A stretch of DNA of 64,000 nucleotides from Curtobacterium sp. MCBA15_008 (lineage in GTDB: Bacteria > Actinomycetota > Actinomycetes > Actinomycetales > Microbacteriaceae), in the NCBI RefSeq assembly GCF_001865065.1, contig NZ_MJGN01000010.1:80053-144052 (forward strand). Reading direction: 5' to 3'. Made by a program: the position numbers and the translations under genes. Position 1 is the first letter of the stretch. Each line of letters opens with the position of its first letter. The notes beneath the pieces are model-generated. The model did no database searches. It saw only the letters and a list, made by a program, of their open reading frames with translations, and was not told where the DNA came from. Below are positions 1-8,800 of the stretch, one piece after another.

Positions 1-152
1 TCTGTGCCCCGCAGCTCCGCCCGGCCGTGCACCGCATGGTGTCCGCGCAGTCGAACGGCCTGCCGGTGCTCTCCTACCAGGAGGCCACCGCCGCGGGCTC
101 CACCATCGAGACCGTGGGAGTGGTCCGTGCCGCCGACCCGATTGCAGCGTAA
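1..152 (+). CDS. flhA: Flagellar biosynthesis protein FlhA, 3' end only
   Basis: Only the last 49 codons are in the window (frame starting at base 3, stop TAA at 150-152). The visible peptide includes LRPAVHRMVSAQSNGLPVLS and ends ETVGVVRAADPIAA. This resembles the C-terminal cytoplasmic tail of FlhA, the inner-membrane component of the flagellar type III export gate, where a 'LRPxxxRxxxxxxxxLPVLSYxE' stretch followed by a short 'E/VGVV' end is usual. The assignment is supported by the FlhF-like gene and csrA directly downstream. The next gene starts before this stop, so translation of the two is probably coupled. The 5' part lies outside the window. Confidence 0.75.
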   Translation, partial: CAPQLRPAVHRMVSAQSNGLPVLSYQEATAAGSTIETVGVVRAADPIAA

Positions 153-1047
153 CGGCGCCACGCTCGACGAGGTCCGCGACGCCGTCCGGGCCGAGTTCGG
201 CGCGGGTGCCCGCATCGTCGCGGCCGAGCGCGTCACCACGCCGGGCATCGGCGGTCTGTTCCGCAAGGCGCACGTCGAGGCGACCGTGGAGGTCCCCGCA
301 CCCGACGAGGTCCCGACCGCGCGGGTGGCCATCGCCGACGGCGTCGTCAAGCGCGTCGGCATCGCGGCGCTCCTCGCCGACGCCGAGGAGGCCGAGGCGC
401 GCATCGCCGGCGGCGACGGCACCGCGATCACGCGGGCCGACGCGTTCGCGTCGGTGCTGGACGGCTTCGTGGCGGACGGGATCACGGGGAGCGCCCCGCG
501 CCCGACCGGACCGGTCGCCGAGCCGGGCCGGCCTGCCGATGCCGTGTCACGCCTCCAGGACGTGTTGCTGCCGGGAGGCGCGGACCGCACCCTCGACGAC
601 CGTCCGGCCACGCGCGTGGCCGCTGCTCCCGCCCCCGCAGCGTCCGCACCGTCGGTGCGGTCCGCCGACGGCGACCTCGTGCTGCTCGTCGGCCGCCCCA
701 ACGACGTCGACGCGGCCGCGGGCATCTTCGCGACGCGGTACGCGCTCCGCCCCACGGACGCCGCGGACCGACGGAGCGGCATCCTCGCCCGGGCCGAGGG
801 CGTGCGCGACGGGGCTGCGCTCCTCGCCGTCGCGGCGTGGGACGACGCGGCGACCGTCGACGGTCTCGCCCCGGACCAGGTGTGGGTCGTCGTGGACGTC
901 GGGCGGAAGCCGTCGGACTCCGCCGCCATGCTGTCCGCGGTGGCCGGACGGGCCGTCGTGGCCGGGGTCGTGGCCATCGGCGCGGGTGAGACCGCCACGC
1001 CGGAGTCGGTCCACCTGTTGGGGGTGCCCGTCCTGTCGCTAGGCTGA
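127..1047 (+). CDS. FlhF-like protein lacking a recognisable GTPase domain
   Basis: A 306-residue protein between flhA and csrA, overlapping the flhA stop. I prefer GTG 127 because GGAG ends at 120, six bases upstream; TTG 142 is an alternative. The N-terminus (GATLDEVRDAVRAEFGAGAR, then IVAAERVTTPGIGGLFRKAHVEATVEVP) has the look of the N-terminal region of FlhF, the SRP-type GTPase that helps place flagella. The remainder is an alanine-rich linker and a C-terminal part beginning DLVLLVGRP with alternating hydrophobic strands. No P-loop (GxxxxGKT) or DxxG motif is visible, so the FlhF G domain is either absent or diverged beyond recognition. Position fits a flagellar role; the biochemical function is unknown. 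Confidence 0.6.
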   Translation: MPPTRLQRNGATLDEVRDAVRAEFGAGARIVAAERVTTPGIGGLFRKAHVEATVEVPAPDEVPTARVAIADGVVKRVGIAALLADAEEAEARIAGGDGTAITRADAFASVLDGFVADGITGSAPRPTGPVAEPGRPADAVSRLQDVLLPGGADRTLDDRPATRVAAAPAPAASAPSVRSADGDLVLLVGRPNDVDAAAGIFATRYALRPTDAADRRSGILARAEGVRDGAALLAVAAWDDAATVDGLAPDQVWVVVDVGRKPSDSAAMLSAVAGRAVVAGVVAIGAGETATPESVHLLGVPVLSLG

Positions 1048-1051
1048 ACGG

Positions 1052-1324
1052 GTGCTGGTACTCACGCGGAAGGTCGGCGAGCGGATCCTCGTCGGTGACG
1101 ACATCGTCATCACGGTGCTCGACAGCCGCGGGGACGGCGTCCGCATCGGCATCGACGCACCGCGCGGGGTGAAGATCCAGCGCGAAGAGGTCGTGCGGGC
1201 CGTCACCGAGGCGAACGCGTCGGCGTCCGCGACGGCTGCCGACGACGACGCCGAGGCGCGGCTGCGCCGGGCGCTCGGGGAGCTCGGCGCGCCGGGGGCC
1301 GACGGGGCGGACCCGCGGGGCTGA
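1052..1324 (+). CDS. csrA: Carbon storage regulator CsrA, translational repressor
   Basis: A 90-residue protein beginning MLVLTRKVGERILVGDDIVI, the classic CsrA/RsmA signature, followed by GVRIGIDAPRGVKIQREEV. CsrA is a small RNA-binding dimer that blocks ribosome binding at GGA-containing leaders. In flagellated Gram-positives it typically limits flagellin translation and is antagonised by FliW, which is not in this window. The GTG start lies 4 bases after the preceding stop, so it is the last visible gene of the flagellar operon. The tail after about residue 48 (TEANASASATAADDDAEARL onward) is longer than the usual 60-75 residue family length and is alanine- and acid-rich; its role is unclear. 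Confidence 0.95.
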   Translation: MLVLTRKVGERILVGDDIVITVLDSRGDGVRIGIDAPRGVKIQREEVVRAVTEANASASATAADDDAEARLRRALGELGAPGADGADPRG

Positions 1325-1375
1325 TCAGGGGCGGGCGTCTGCTGGGCGCGGGCGTGTGCTGGGCGCGGGCGGTGT

Positions 1376-1437
1376 TGCACCCCCGTACGGACGTCGCGCC
1401 CCCGTGTGACGGGGTGCGAGGTCTGCACGGGGGTGCG
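1376..1437. repeat. Long imperfect hairpin between convergent genes
   Basis: Two roughly 30-base arms, 1376-1405 (starts TGCACCCCCGTACGG) and 1409-1437 (ends GCACGGGGGTGCG), are near-perfect reverse complements with a loop of about 3 bases. The element sits between the ends of csrA and the acyl-CoA dehydrogenase gene, so it could act as a bidirectional terminator. There is no T-run on either side, and the arms look like two inverted copies of one unit, so a REP-like repeat is equally possible. Confidence 0.7.
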
Positions 1438-1451
1438 ATCGACGCGCGCCG

Positions 1452-3542
1452 CTAGGGGCGGGGCTTCTTCTCCTGCTCGGGCAGGCGCCCGGCAGCGGCT
1501 TCGGCGGCGAACCACGCCCGCGCTTCGTCCTGCCGAGCTTGCTCGGCACCGAGGGCGATGGGCGCGCGGACGTGCCCGGGCTCGTAGCCGAACGAGTCGA
1601 GCAGCTGCGGGACGACCGGGCGCACGCGAGCGACGAGCCGGTCGATGTAGGCCGACACCGCACGGGCACGCTGCGCGGTGAGGCGGCCGTGCAGCAGGTA
1701 CCAGTCGAGGTGCTGCTCGAGCAGGCCGAGCGCGAACAGGTCGCGCAGCCAGACCAGGACGCGCCGGGTGTCACCCTCGGGGACCTCGTCGATCGCCTCG
1801 GTGAAGGCGTCCCACTGCATGAGCTCGGCGTGCGCCTTGGCGGCCTCGATGAGCTCGTGCTGCGAGCGGTTGAGCAGGAGTGCTCCGCGCGCACGGTCCC
1901 TGCCGGCGGAGGCGAGCCGGATCCCGATCTCGGTCACCATCGTGTCGACACGGCCGGCGAGCAGGTCGCGCTGCGTCCGAGCGTCCTGCAGGTCGGTCAC
2001 CGAGGCGGCGAGCGAGCCGCGGTCGGCGACGGTCTGCCCGATGCGACGGAGCCCGGTGGCGTCGGCGAGCTTCGCGGCCGCCTGGGCCGCGACGAACTTC
2101 GCGGTGGACGCCGGGTCCTTCGGTGCCTTCGCGCGGAAGTCGGTGAGCAGCCGCTTGCCGACCAGCTGCAGCAGCACGGTGTTGTCGCCCTCGAACGTCA
2201 CGTAGACGTCGAGGTCCGCACGGAGCCCGGTCAGGCGGTTCTCGGCCAGGAAGCCGGCGCCGCCGCAGGCTTCGCGCGCTTCCTGCAGGGTGTCGAGCGC
2301 CGACCAGGTCGACATCGACTTGAACGCCGCTGCCTGGGTCTCGAGGTCCTCGCGGCGCTGCGGGGTGTCCTCGCGGCCGCTGAACACGTCGTCGAACGTG
2401 CGGAGGAGCTTCTCGTGGGCGAACGACTGCGCGAACACCGTCGCCAGTCGGGGGATCAGCCGGCGCTGGTGCCGCCCGTAGTCGAGCAGGACGCCCTCGG
2501 TCCCGTCGCCGGTGGGGAACTGACGGCGCTGTGCCGCGTAGGTGAGGGCGATCTGCAGCCCGATCTTCTGCGCCACCACCGCGGCGCCGTCGAGCGACAC
2601 ACGACCCTGCACGAGCGTACCGAGCATCGTGAAGAACCGGCGACCGGGGGAGGCGATCGGGGACGAGTAGGTGCCGTCAGCGGCGACGTCGCCGTAGCGG
2701 TTCAGCAGGTTCGTGCGGGGGACCCGGACGTGGTCGAACCACAGCCGGCCGTTGTCGATGCCGTTGAGGCCGCCCTTGACGCCGTCGTCCTCGCCGCCGA
2801 CGCCGGGCAGGAAGGCGCCCTCGTCGTCGCGGAGGGGGACGTAGAACGCGTGCACGCCGTGGTCGACGCCGTCGGTGACGAGCTTCGCGAACACGACGGC
2901 GGCCTTGCCGTGCAGCGCCGCGTTGCCGATGTAGTCCTTCCACGCGCCGCGGAACGGCGTGTGCACGACGAACTCCTCGGTCGCCGGGTCGTACGTGGCC
3001 GTGGTGGCGATGCTCTGGACGTCCGACCCGTGCCCGGTCTCCGTCATCGCGAAGCACCCGGGGACGTCGAACGAGACGATCCCGGGCAGGAACTCGCGGT
3101 GGTTCCGCTCGGTGCCGAGGTGGTGCACGGCCGAGCCGAACAGGCCCCACTGCACCCCGGCCTTGATCTGCATCGAGGGGTCGGCGGTGACGAGTTCCTC
3201 GAAGGCGGCGAGGTTGCCGCCGTGGTTGCTCTGACCGCCGAACTCCGCCGGGTAGGGGCGCTGGATCGCGCCGGCGTCGACGAGGACCCGCAGCTGGTCG
3301 AGGGCACGCGCCCGGTGTTCGGGGATCGGCTGGCCTTCGATCTTGTGCAGCGCCGGGTCGAGCGCGAGTCGGCGCGAGATGCGGCGGTCCTCGGCCCAGC
3401 GGCCGAGCAGCAGCTCGGCGAGCAGGTCGACGTCGATCCGGACGTCGGTGTCCGTGCCACCCGTCGGCGTGCCGGCGGCGGGGTCGCCGGCGGCGTCGGC
3501 CTTCGGCGTGTTCGTGCTGTGGACGGGTGCGGTGTCGACCAT
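1452..3542 (-). CDS. Acyl-CoA dehydrogenase / acyl-CoA oxidase family flavoprotein
   Basis: A 696-residue protein. The start is the ATG at 3542, with AGGAAGG eight bases upstream; the open frame runs further 5' but that part lacks protein-like composition. Motifs include FAMTETGHGSDVQS (flavin- and substrate-binding region of ACAD/ACOX proteins), the ELVTADPSMQIKAGVQWGL segment, and EACGGAGFLAENRL, where the family's catalytic glutamate is expected. The length matches peroxisomal-type acyl-CoA oxidases, with an extra C-terminal helical domain, rather than 380-residue ACADs. The likely reaction is alpha,beta-dehydrogenation of acyl-CoA in fatty acid catabolism; whether oxygen or ETF is the acceptor cannot be told. 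It is divergent from the POT transporter gene. Confidence 0.9.
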   Translation of the reverse strand: MVDTAPVHSTNTPKADAAGDPAAGTPTGGTDTDVRIDVDLLAELLLGRWAEDRRISRRLALDPALHKIEGQPIPEHRARALDQLRVLVDAGAIQRPYPAEFGGQSNHGGNLAAFEELVTADPSMQIKAGVQWGLFGSAVHHLGTERNHREFLPGIVSFDVPGCFAMTETGHGSDVQSIATTATYDPATEEFVVHTPFRGAWKDYIGNAALHGKAAVVFAKLVTDGVDHGVHAFYVPLRDDEGAFLPGVGGEDDGVKGGLNGIDNGRLWFDHVRVPRTNLLNRYGDVAADGTYSSPIASPGRRFFTMLGTLVQGRVSLDGAAVVAQKIGLQIALTYAAQRRQFPTGDGTEGVLLDYGRHQRRLIPRLATVFAQSFAHEKLLRTFDDVFSGREDTPQRREDLETQAAAFKSMSTWSALDTLQEAREACGGAGFLAENRLTGLRADLDVYVTFEGDNTVLLQLVGKRLLTDFRAKAPKDPASTAKFVAAQAAAKLADATGLRRIGQTVADRGSLAASVTDLQDARTQRDLLAGRVDTMVTEIGIRLASAGRDRARGALLLNRSQHELIEAAKAHAELMQWDAFTEAIDEVPEGDTRRVLVWLRDLFALGLLEQHLDWYLLHGRLTAQRARAVSAYIDRLVARVRPVVPQLLDSFGYEPGHVRAPIALGAEQARQDEARAWFAAEAAAGRLPEQEKKPRP

Positions 3543-3754
3543 GGGCGGAGCCTTCCTGAACTGCGGTGTCCGGTGTTGCAGAAGCCACGCTACCGACGGC
3601 GCTGCGAGCCGCCCGAACGCGGTCGGCGCGCACAACCCGCCGTGGTCTCGCGCGCTGCCCGGTGGTGGGAACCCTCCAAAGACGCGCGTGAGCGATTCGT
3701 GAGGGAGCTTCGACGATTGGGCGCGGCCCTCCGCCGAGGGGCAGACTGTCGGGC

Positions 3755-5212
3755 ATGTCAGGCACCACCGCACCACCGGAACGCACGCGAACCTTCTTCG
3801 GGCAGCCGTTCGAACTGTCCACACCGTTCGCGGTCGAGCTCTGGGAGCGGTTCTCGTTCTACGGGATGCAGGGCATCGTCCTCATCTACATGTACTACAC
3901 GGTCTCGCAGGGCGGCCTGGGGATCGACAAGGGCATCGCGAGCGGCATCATGGGTGCCTACGGCGGCGCCGTGTACCTCTTCACGATCATCGGCGCGTGG
4001 ATCGCCGACCGGCTGATCGGGGCCGACCGCACCCTGTTCGGCAGCGCGATCGTCGTGATGCTCGGGCACATCGCCCTCGCCCTCATCCCCGGTGTCGCCG
4101 GCGTCGGCGTCGGCCTGGTGCTCATCGCGCTCGGCTCCGGCGGGCTCAAGGCCACGGCGACGACGATCGTCGGCGGGCTCTACAGCCGCGAGGACCCACG
4201 CCGCGACGCGGGATTCTCCCTCTACTACCTCGGCGTCAACCTCGGCGCGTTCTTCGGCCCGCTCCTCACGGGGCTGCTGCAGACCTCGCTCGGCTTCCAC
4301 TACGGCTTCGGCCTGGCCGCGGTCGGCATGGCGGCCGGCCTCGTGCAGTACGCGATCCGACGCAAGAAGCTCCCCGAGTCGGTGCGCCACGTCGCGAACC
4401 CCGTCGACCGCCGCCGGCTCCCGCTCGTCGGCGTGCTCGTCGTCGTGGCCCTCGTGGTCATCCTCGTCGCCGTCCTCACCGGACTGCTGAACGTCGGGAA
4501 CCTGCCGACCGTGGTGGTCTCGATCGTGATCCTGGCGACCATCGGCTACTTCGTCGTGATCCTGACGAGCGGCATCACGCCGCAGGAACGCTCGCGGGTC
4601 CTCGCCTTCATCCCGCTGTTCATCGGCAGCGCGGTCTTCTGGTCGCTCTACCAGCAGCAGTTCACCGTCGTCACGGTCTACTCCGACGAGCGGCTCAACC
4701 GGTCGCTGTTCGGCTGGGACATGCCCGTCTCGTGGGTGCAGTCGATCAACCCGGTGTTCATCATCGTGCTCTCCGGGGTGTTCGCCGCGATCTGGACCAA
4801 GCTCGGGCCGCGCCAGCCGTCGACGCCGACCAAGTTCGCGTTCGGCACCGGCATCATGGGCGTCGCGTTCCTGCTGTTCCTGCCGTTCGTGAACAGCGGC
4901 CAGAACGGCACGCCGCTCCTCGCCCTCGTCGGCATCCTGCTCGTCTTCACGATCGCGGAGCTCCTGCTCTCGCCCGTCGGTCAGTCCGTCGCGACGAAGC
5001 TCGCCCCGCCGAAGTTCCAGACGCAGATGGTCGCGCTGTTCTTCCTGTCGGTGTCGCTCGGCACCGCGGTGACCGGCGTCCTGTCGCGGTACTACGACCC
5101 CGCCAACGAGGCACCGTACTTCGCGATCCTCGGTCTCGTCGCCGTGGCGGTCGGCGTCGTGCTGCTCGTCCTCGTCAAGCCGGTGCTGAAGCTCATGCGC
5201 GGCATCCGCTAA
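3755..5212 (+). CDS. Proton-dependent oligopeptide transporter (POT/PTR2 family)
   Basis: A 485-residue polytopic membrane protein of the major facilitator superfamily with about 12-14 predicted helices. The family motif ELWERFSFYGM is at residues 28-38; its ExxERF part couples proton movement to peptide binding. The first-loop motif GAWIADRLIGADRTLF and FSLYYLGVNLGAFFGPLLTG (PTR2 signature 2 region) are also clear. It probably imports di- and tripeptides with protons across the cytoplasmic membrane. It is monocistronic or linked to the 35-codon gene 42 bases downstream. Confidence 0.93.
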   Translation: MSGTTAPPERTRTFFGQPFELSTPFAVELWERFSFYGMQGIVLIYMYYTVSQGGLGIDKGIASGIMGAYGGAVYLFTIIGAWIADRLIGADRTLFGSAIVVMLGHIALALIPGVAGVGVGLVLIALGSGGLKATATTIVGGLYSREDPRRDAGFSLYYLGVNLGAFFGPLLTGLLQTSLGFHYGFGLAAVGMAAGLVQYAIRRKKLPESVRHVANPVDRRRLPLVGVLVVVALVVILVAVLTGLLNVGNLPTVVVSIVILATIGYFVVILTSGITPQERSRVLAFIPLFIGSAVFWSLYQQQFTVVTVYSDERLNRSLFGWDMPVSWVQSINPVFIIVLSGVFAAIWTKLGPRQPSTPTKFAFGTGIMGVAFLLFLPFVNSGQNGTPLLALVGILLVFTIAELLLSPVGQSVATKLAPPKFQTQMVALFFLSVSLGTAVTGVLSRYYDPANEAPYFAILGLVAVAVGVVLLVLVKPVLKLMRGIR

Positions 5213-5254
5213 CCTGGGGTCAGCCAGACCGGCCCCGCAACCAAGGAGTCACCA

Positions 5255-5362
5255 ATGCTCGAACTCATCGCAGGCATCATCATCGGCGTCGGTGTGCTCG
5301 GTGGTGTCGGCACGTGCATGGCCGCCGCCGCCATGATGAAGAGCGGCTCGGAAGAGTACTAG
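5255..5362 (+). CDS. 35-residue single-pass membrane protein
   Basis: A short frame, ATG 5255 to TAG 5360-5362, preceded by AAGGAG at a spacing of about 7 bases, which is a strong ribosome binding site. The product begins MLELIAGIIIGVGVLGGVG, then CMAAAAMMKSGSEEY: one hydrophobic helix of about 25 residues rich in glycine and alanine, with a short charged tail. Good initiation signals and the clean helix make it a likely real gene. Function unknown; it may accompany the upstream transporter. Confidence 0.7.
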   Translation: MLELIAGIIIGVGVLGGVGTCMAAAAMMKSGSEEY

Positions 5363-5366
5363 GCCG

Positions 5367-5651
5367 CTACTCGGCCGCTGCCGGTTCGACCGGCACCAAC
5401 TGACGACTCAGGACGGTCGCGCGCTCGAAGGGGCCGCGGCCGTCCGTCGTGTAGGCGGGCTCGTCGAACGCGACGTTCCACGCCCGCTGCGTGCCGCCGA
5501 GCTGGGCGCCCGCGGCCGCGACGATCACCCCGATGGGTTCGTCGGCCCACTGCTCGCCACCACGGTCGATGCCGACCACGCGCACGAGGGCGCCGATGCC
5601 GAGACCGGCGGAGTCGTCGGGGCGGGGACTGGGGGAGCGGCGTCCGAACAC
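5367..5651 (-). CDS. Hypothetical protein, 94 residues
   Basis: I place the start at GTG 5651 (FGRRSPSPRPDD), because the frame upstream of it is arginine-rich low-complexity translation of GC-rich DNA. The product contains GLGIGALVRVVGIDRGGEQW, a small beta-rich-looking segment, and ends FERATVLSRQLVPVEPAAAE. No recognisable domain and no membrane segment. It converges on the 35-residue gene and lies downstream of jetC, separated by about 230 bases containing an inverted-repeat element, so it is probably not part of the jet operon. Confidence 0.6.
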   Translation of the reverse strand: MFGRRSPSPRPDDSAGLGIGALVRVVGIDRGGEQWADEPIGVIVAAAGAQLGGTQRAWNVAFDEPAYTTDGRGPFERATVLSRQLVPVEPAAAE

Positions 5652-5738
5652 GGCCCCACCGTAGCGTGCCCGCCCGGACGCCCCGCGCCGAGCGAGCGCA
5701 ACGCGCCGCGCTCGTGTCCCGCGAGTGATTCGGCGTCG

Positions 5739-5829
5739 CCGAGGTCGCACGACACGCCGCCTGCATCGCGCTGAGGTCGCGCAACGTGCCGCTTCAGAGG
5801 CCTCCGAGCGGCACTTCGTGCGACCTCGG
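5739..5829. repeat. Nested inverted repeat made of about three copies of one unit
   Basis: Outer arms CCGAGGTCGCACGA (5739-5752) and its exact complement TCGTGCGACCTCGG (5816-5829) enclose inner arms GTGCCGCT (5786-5793) and AGCGGCAC (5807-5814). A second direct copy of the left arm, GAGGTCGCGCAACGTGCCGC, begins at 5773. The element can be read as two direct copies and one inverted copy of a unit GAGGTCGCACGA-N-TGCCGC. It lies just after the stop of jetC, so it could fold as a terminator, or be a mobile or REP-like repeat. Confidence 0.75.
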
Positions 5830-5879
5830 CGGGCGCGGGGCGACGACGCGGGCGACGACGCGCCAGACGCCCGCGCGCG

Positions 5880-8800
5880 TCAGACCCGCGCGATCTCGGT
5901 GATCGACGAGTGGCCGGTGTCCGGGTGCTTCCGCATCGACAGCAGGCGCTCCATCGACGGCTCGAGCGCGGTGACCTTGTCGAGTGGCGCACTCACCACG
6001 AGCTGGAACCCGAGCCGGAGCCACGCGGTGACCGCACGCCCCGCGAACTCCGAGTCCGCCTTGATGAACGCCTCGTCGAGGAACACCGGCGCGAACCGGG
6101 GCCGCGGACGGGTCTCGTCACCGAGCTGGTAACGGAGTGCCGCCCCGACGATGAACGCCACGAGCTCCTGCGTCTCGCCACCGGACTTGTCGCCGAGGGA
6201 CGAGTACACGCCGAGGTCGTTGCCGTCGGTGTCGTACCGGACGGCGGTGATCTCCATGTGCCGACGGACGTCGAGCACCGCGTCGCGCTGGGTCGTGCGA
6301 CCGCGGGGTGCGTCCGTGTCGGGGCGGATCACGGCCATGAAGCGCCGGAGCCGGCGGAACCGGGTCTCCAGCACGTCGTCGGTCAGTTCGGTCTCGACCG
6401 AGGCGGACAGGGCTCGGAGCTCCCGGCGGAACTGGGTGACGTCCTCGCGCGTGACGCGGCGGATCTGGATCTTCAGCCGGTCGCGGTTCGCGCCGAAGGG
6501 CAGTTCGCGGAGGATCTCGTTGACGGGCTCGAGACGCTCCTCGATCTCGACGACGGCACGGTCGAACGCGCCGGCGAGCGGGACGAGGTCCTCACCGCTC
6601 CACTGCGACAGCCGTCGGCGCCACTCGCTCCGTCGGGCGTGCAGGCCGGTCGCGACGATCTGGTCGAGGATCGCGTGGTAGTCCGGGTACGAGGCGACCC
6701 CGGTCCCGAGGTTCGGGTCCGGCCAGGCGTCCTGGTAGCGCTGGAACGTGAGGGTGAGGGCCGTCGAGGCCGAGGCGGCACCGTCGAGCGCCTGCGACAG
6801 CCGTTCCTCGAGGCGTCGCCGGAGCCGCCGTGTGGCGTCGTCGAAGCCGTCGATGCCGTCCGGGGCGCCGACCTCTTCGAAGGTCTCCTCCAGGAGACGC
6901 GACTGCGCGGCGTCCGGCAGCGACTCCGGGGTGTCGTCGAAGCGCGACAGGATCTCGGCCGCGGCGTCCTGTCCGTCGACGAGGACGGCGTGCCGTTCGT
7001 CGAGTCGCGCGACGGTGAGCCGCGCAGCCGAGCGGCGGTCCGCTGCCTCGTCGAGTGCCTTCCGGAGCCGCGCGACCGACTCGCGCAGCGTGCGGAGTCC
7101 GTCGTCGGCGGCGAGCAGCGCGTGCCGCTCCTGATCGAGGCGGGCGAGCGAGCCCTCGAGGCCGTCGACGTCGATCGCCTGCCACGTGACGTCCACGACG
7201 TGCTGGTGCGCGGCGCGGATCGTGTCGAGCGCTGCGAGGTCCTGCGCGACGTCGGTGCGCCGGGCCTCGAGCGTGGCGAGGTCCTCGGCGATCGACGCGA
7301 GCTCCTGCTCGACCGACGCCACCCGGGCCTCGTTCGTGAAGCCGATGACGTTGGCCTGCCGGCGGTCGCCGTGCGCACCACGTCGGCCATCGCGGAGCTG
7401 TCCGGACTCGGTGACCCGACGGCCGCCGCCGCCGAGCTCGGAAGCATCGGCGACGCAGCGGGCGTCGGTGCGGTCGGACTCGATCCGCTCCCGCACCCAG
7501 GTGCTGAACGGCGACGACTTGATCGCGAGCTTGCCGGACACCATCGACGGATCGCCGTCGAGGTCGATGTGCGGCCCGGTCGGAACGCCCTCGAACTGGA
7601 TGCGGACCGGCAGCCGGAGCGCGTCGATGGCCTCGCTGAAGGCAGCGAGGCGGTCCTGGTCGACGAGCAGTGTGCGGGCGACGGGCGCGAGCACGGACTC
7701 GATCGCGGTGCGCCAGCGCTCCTCGCCGGGCAGCACGTCGAGGAGCTCCGCGACGAACGGCAGCTCCGAGGGGTCGATGCCGGCCGCGCGGGCCATCTGC
7801 AGCCGGGCCTCGTGCATCGGCAGCGGCATGGCGCCCTGCCGGTGTTCGAGCGACTGCCGTTCCTGGCGCAGGGAGCGCTCGCGGTCGAGGAGCGGGTACT
7901 CCTCGCGCGTCAGGGCGTCGCGGCGGTCGTCCAGGTCCGAACGCGCGGCGGCGTACGCCCCGAGGAACTCGTGCGCGGCGCGTTGGATCGCGGTGAACGA
8001 CCGCTCCGACGACACGGGCGACCCGAGGACCGCGGTGCGCTCCTCGAAGACGGTGCGGGTGCGGACGACCGCGTCGCGTTCCCGGGTGAGTCGATCGATG
8101 CGGTCCTCGAGCTGGCCGAGGGCGTTGCCGCCCTGGTCGCGGAGGCGTGCCTCGGCGTCCCGCAGCTCCACCTCGACGGCGGCGTGCCGGGCCTCGGCCG
8201 CGGCGACCTCGGCCCGCGACGCCGTGCGCTCGCGTCCGTTGCGCGCGACCTCGGCGTCGAGCAGGGCCCGCTTCCGCGAGGCGGTCCAGTGCGCGAACGG
8301 GGAGACCTCGGCGCCGGTCGCGATGCCGTCGAGGGCTTCGGCGGCCGCCGTGGCGCGGGCGATCTCGTCGTGCAGCTCGACGATGGGGGAGAGGATGCGG
8401 ACCTTGCGCTCCTCGGTGTCCATCGCCTCGTACGCCTCGTCGAGCGCGGAGAAGTGCGCGAGGGCACGGTCGGCGGCCTCGTAGGTGCCGGGGGTCTCGA
8501 GCACGAGCGACTTGTAGAGCGCGTCGACGGTGGGCAGGTGCTGTCCGGCTTGGATCCGGGCGAGCAGGCGCATTGCCCGGTTCCCGCCGCCGGAGTCGCC
8601 GATGCCGAGCCGCGTCTGCAGCGTGTACGCGAGCTCCTGGTAGGTGTCGCGGATGACGAGCCCGGGCACGCGGCCGGTCAGCTCGAGGTGGTGGAACCGG
8701 GACGGCACGAACTCCTCGAGCCGCCGCAGGTCGAACGTGTCGTCGACCGTCGCCATGGTCATCTGGATGTCGCCGACGCCCCGCGCACGCTTCGGCACGA

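Noticed and set aside
5367..5879. A jetD gene or its remnant downstream of jetC.
   Set aside because: The 94-residue frame has no resemblance to DUF3322/DUF2220 proteins and the rest of the interval is an inverted-repeat element.
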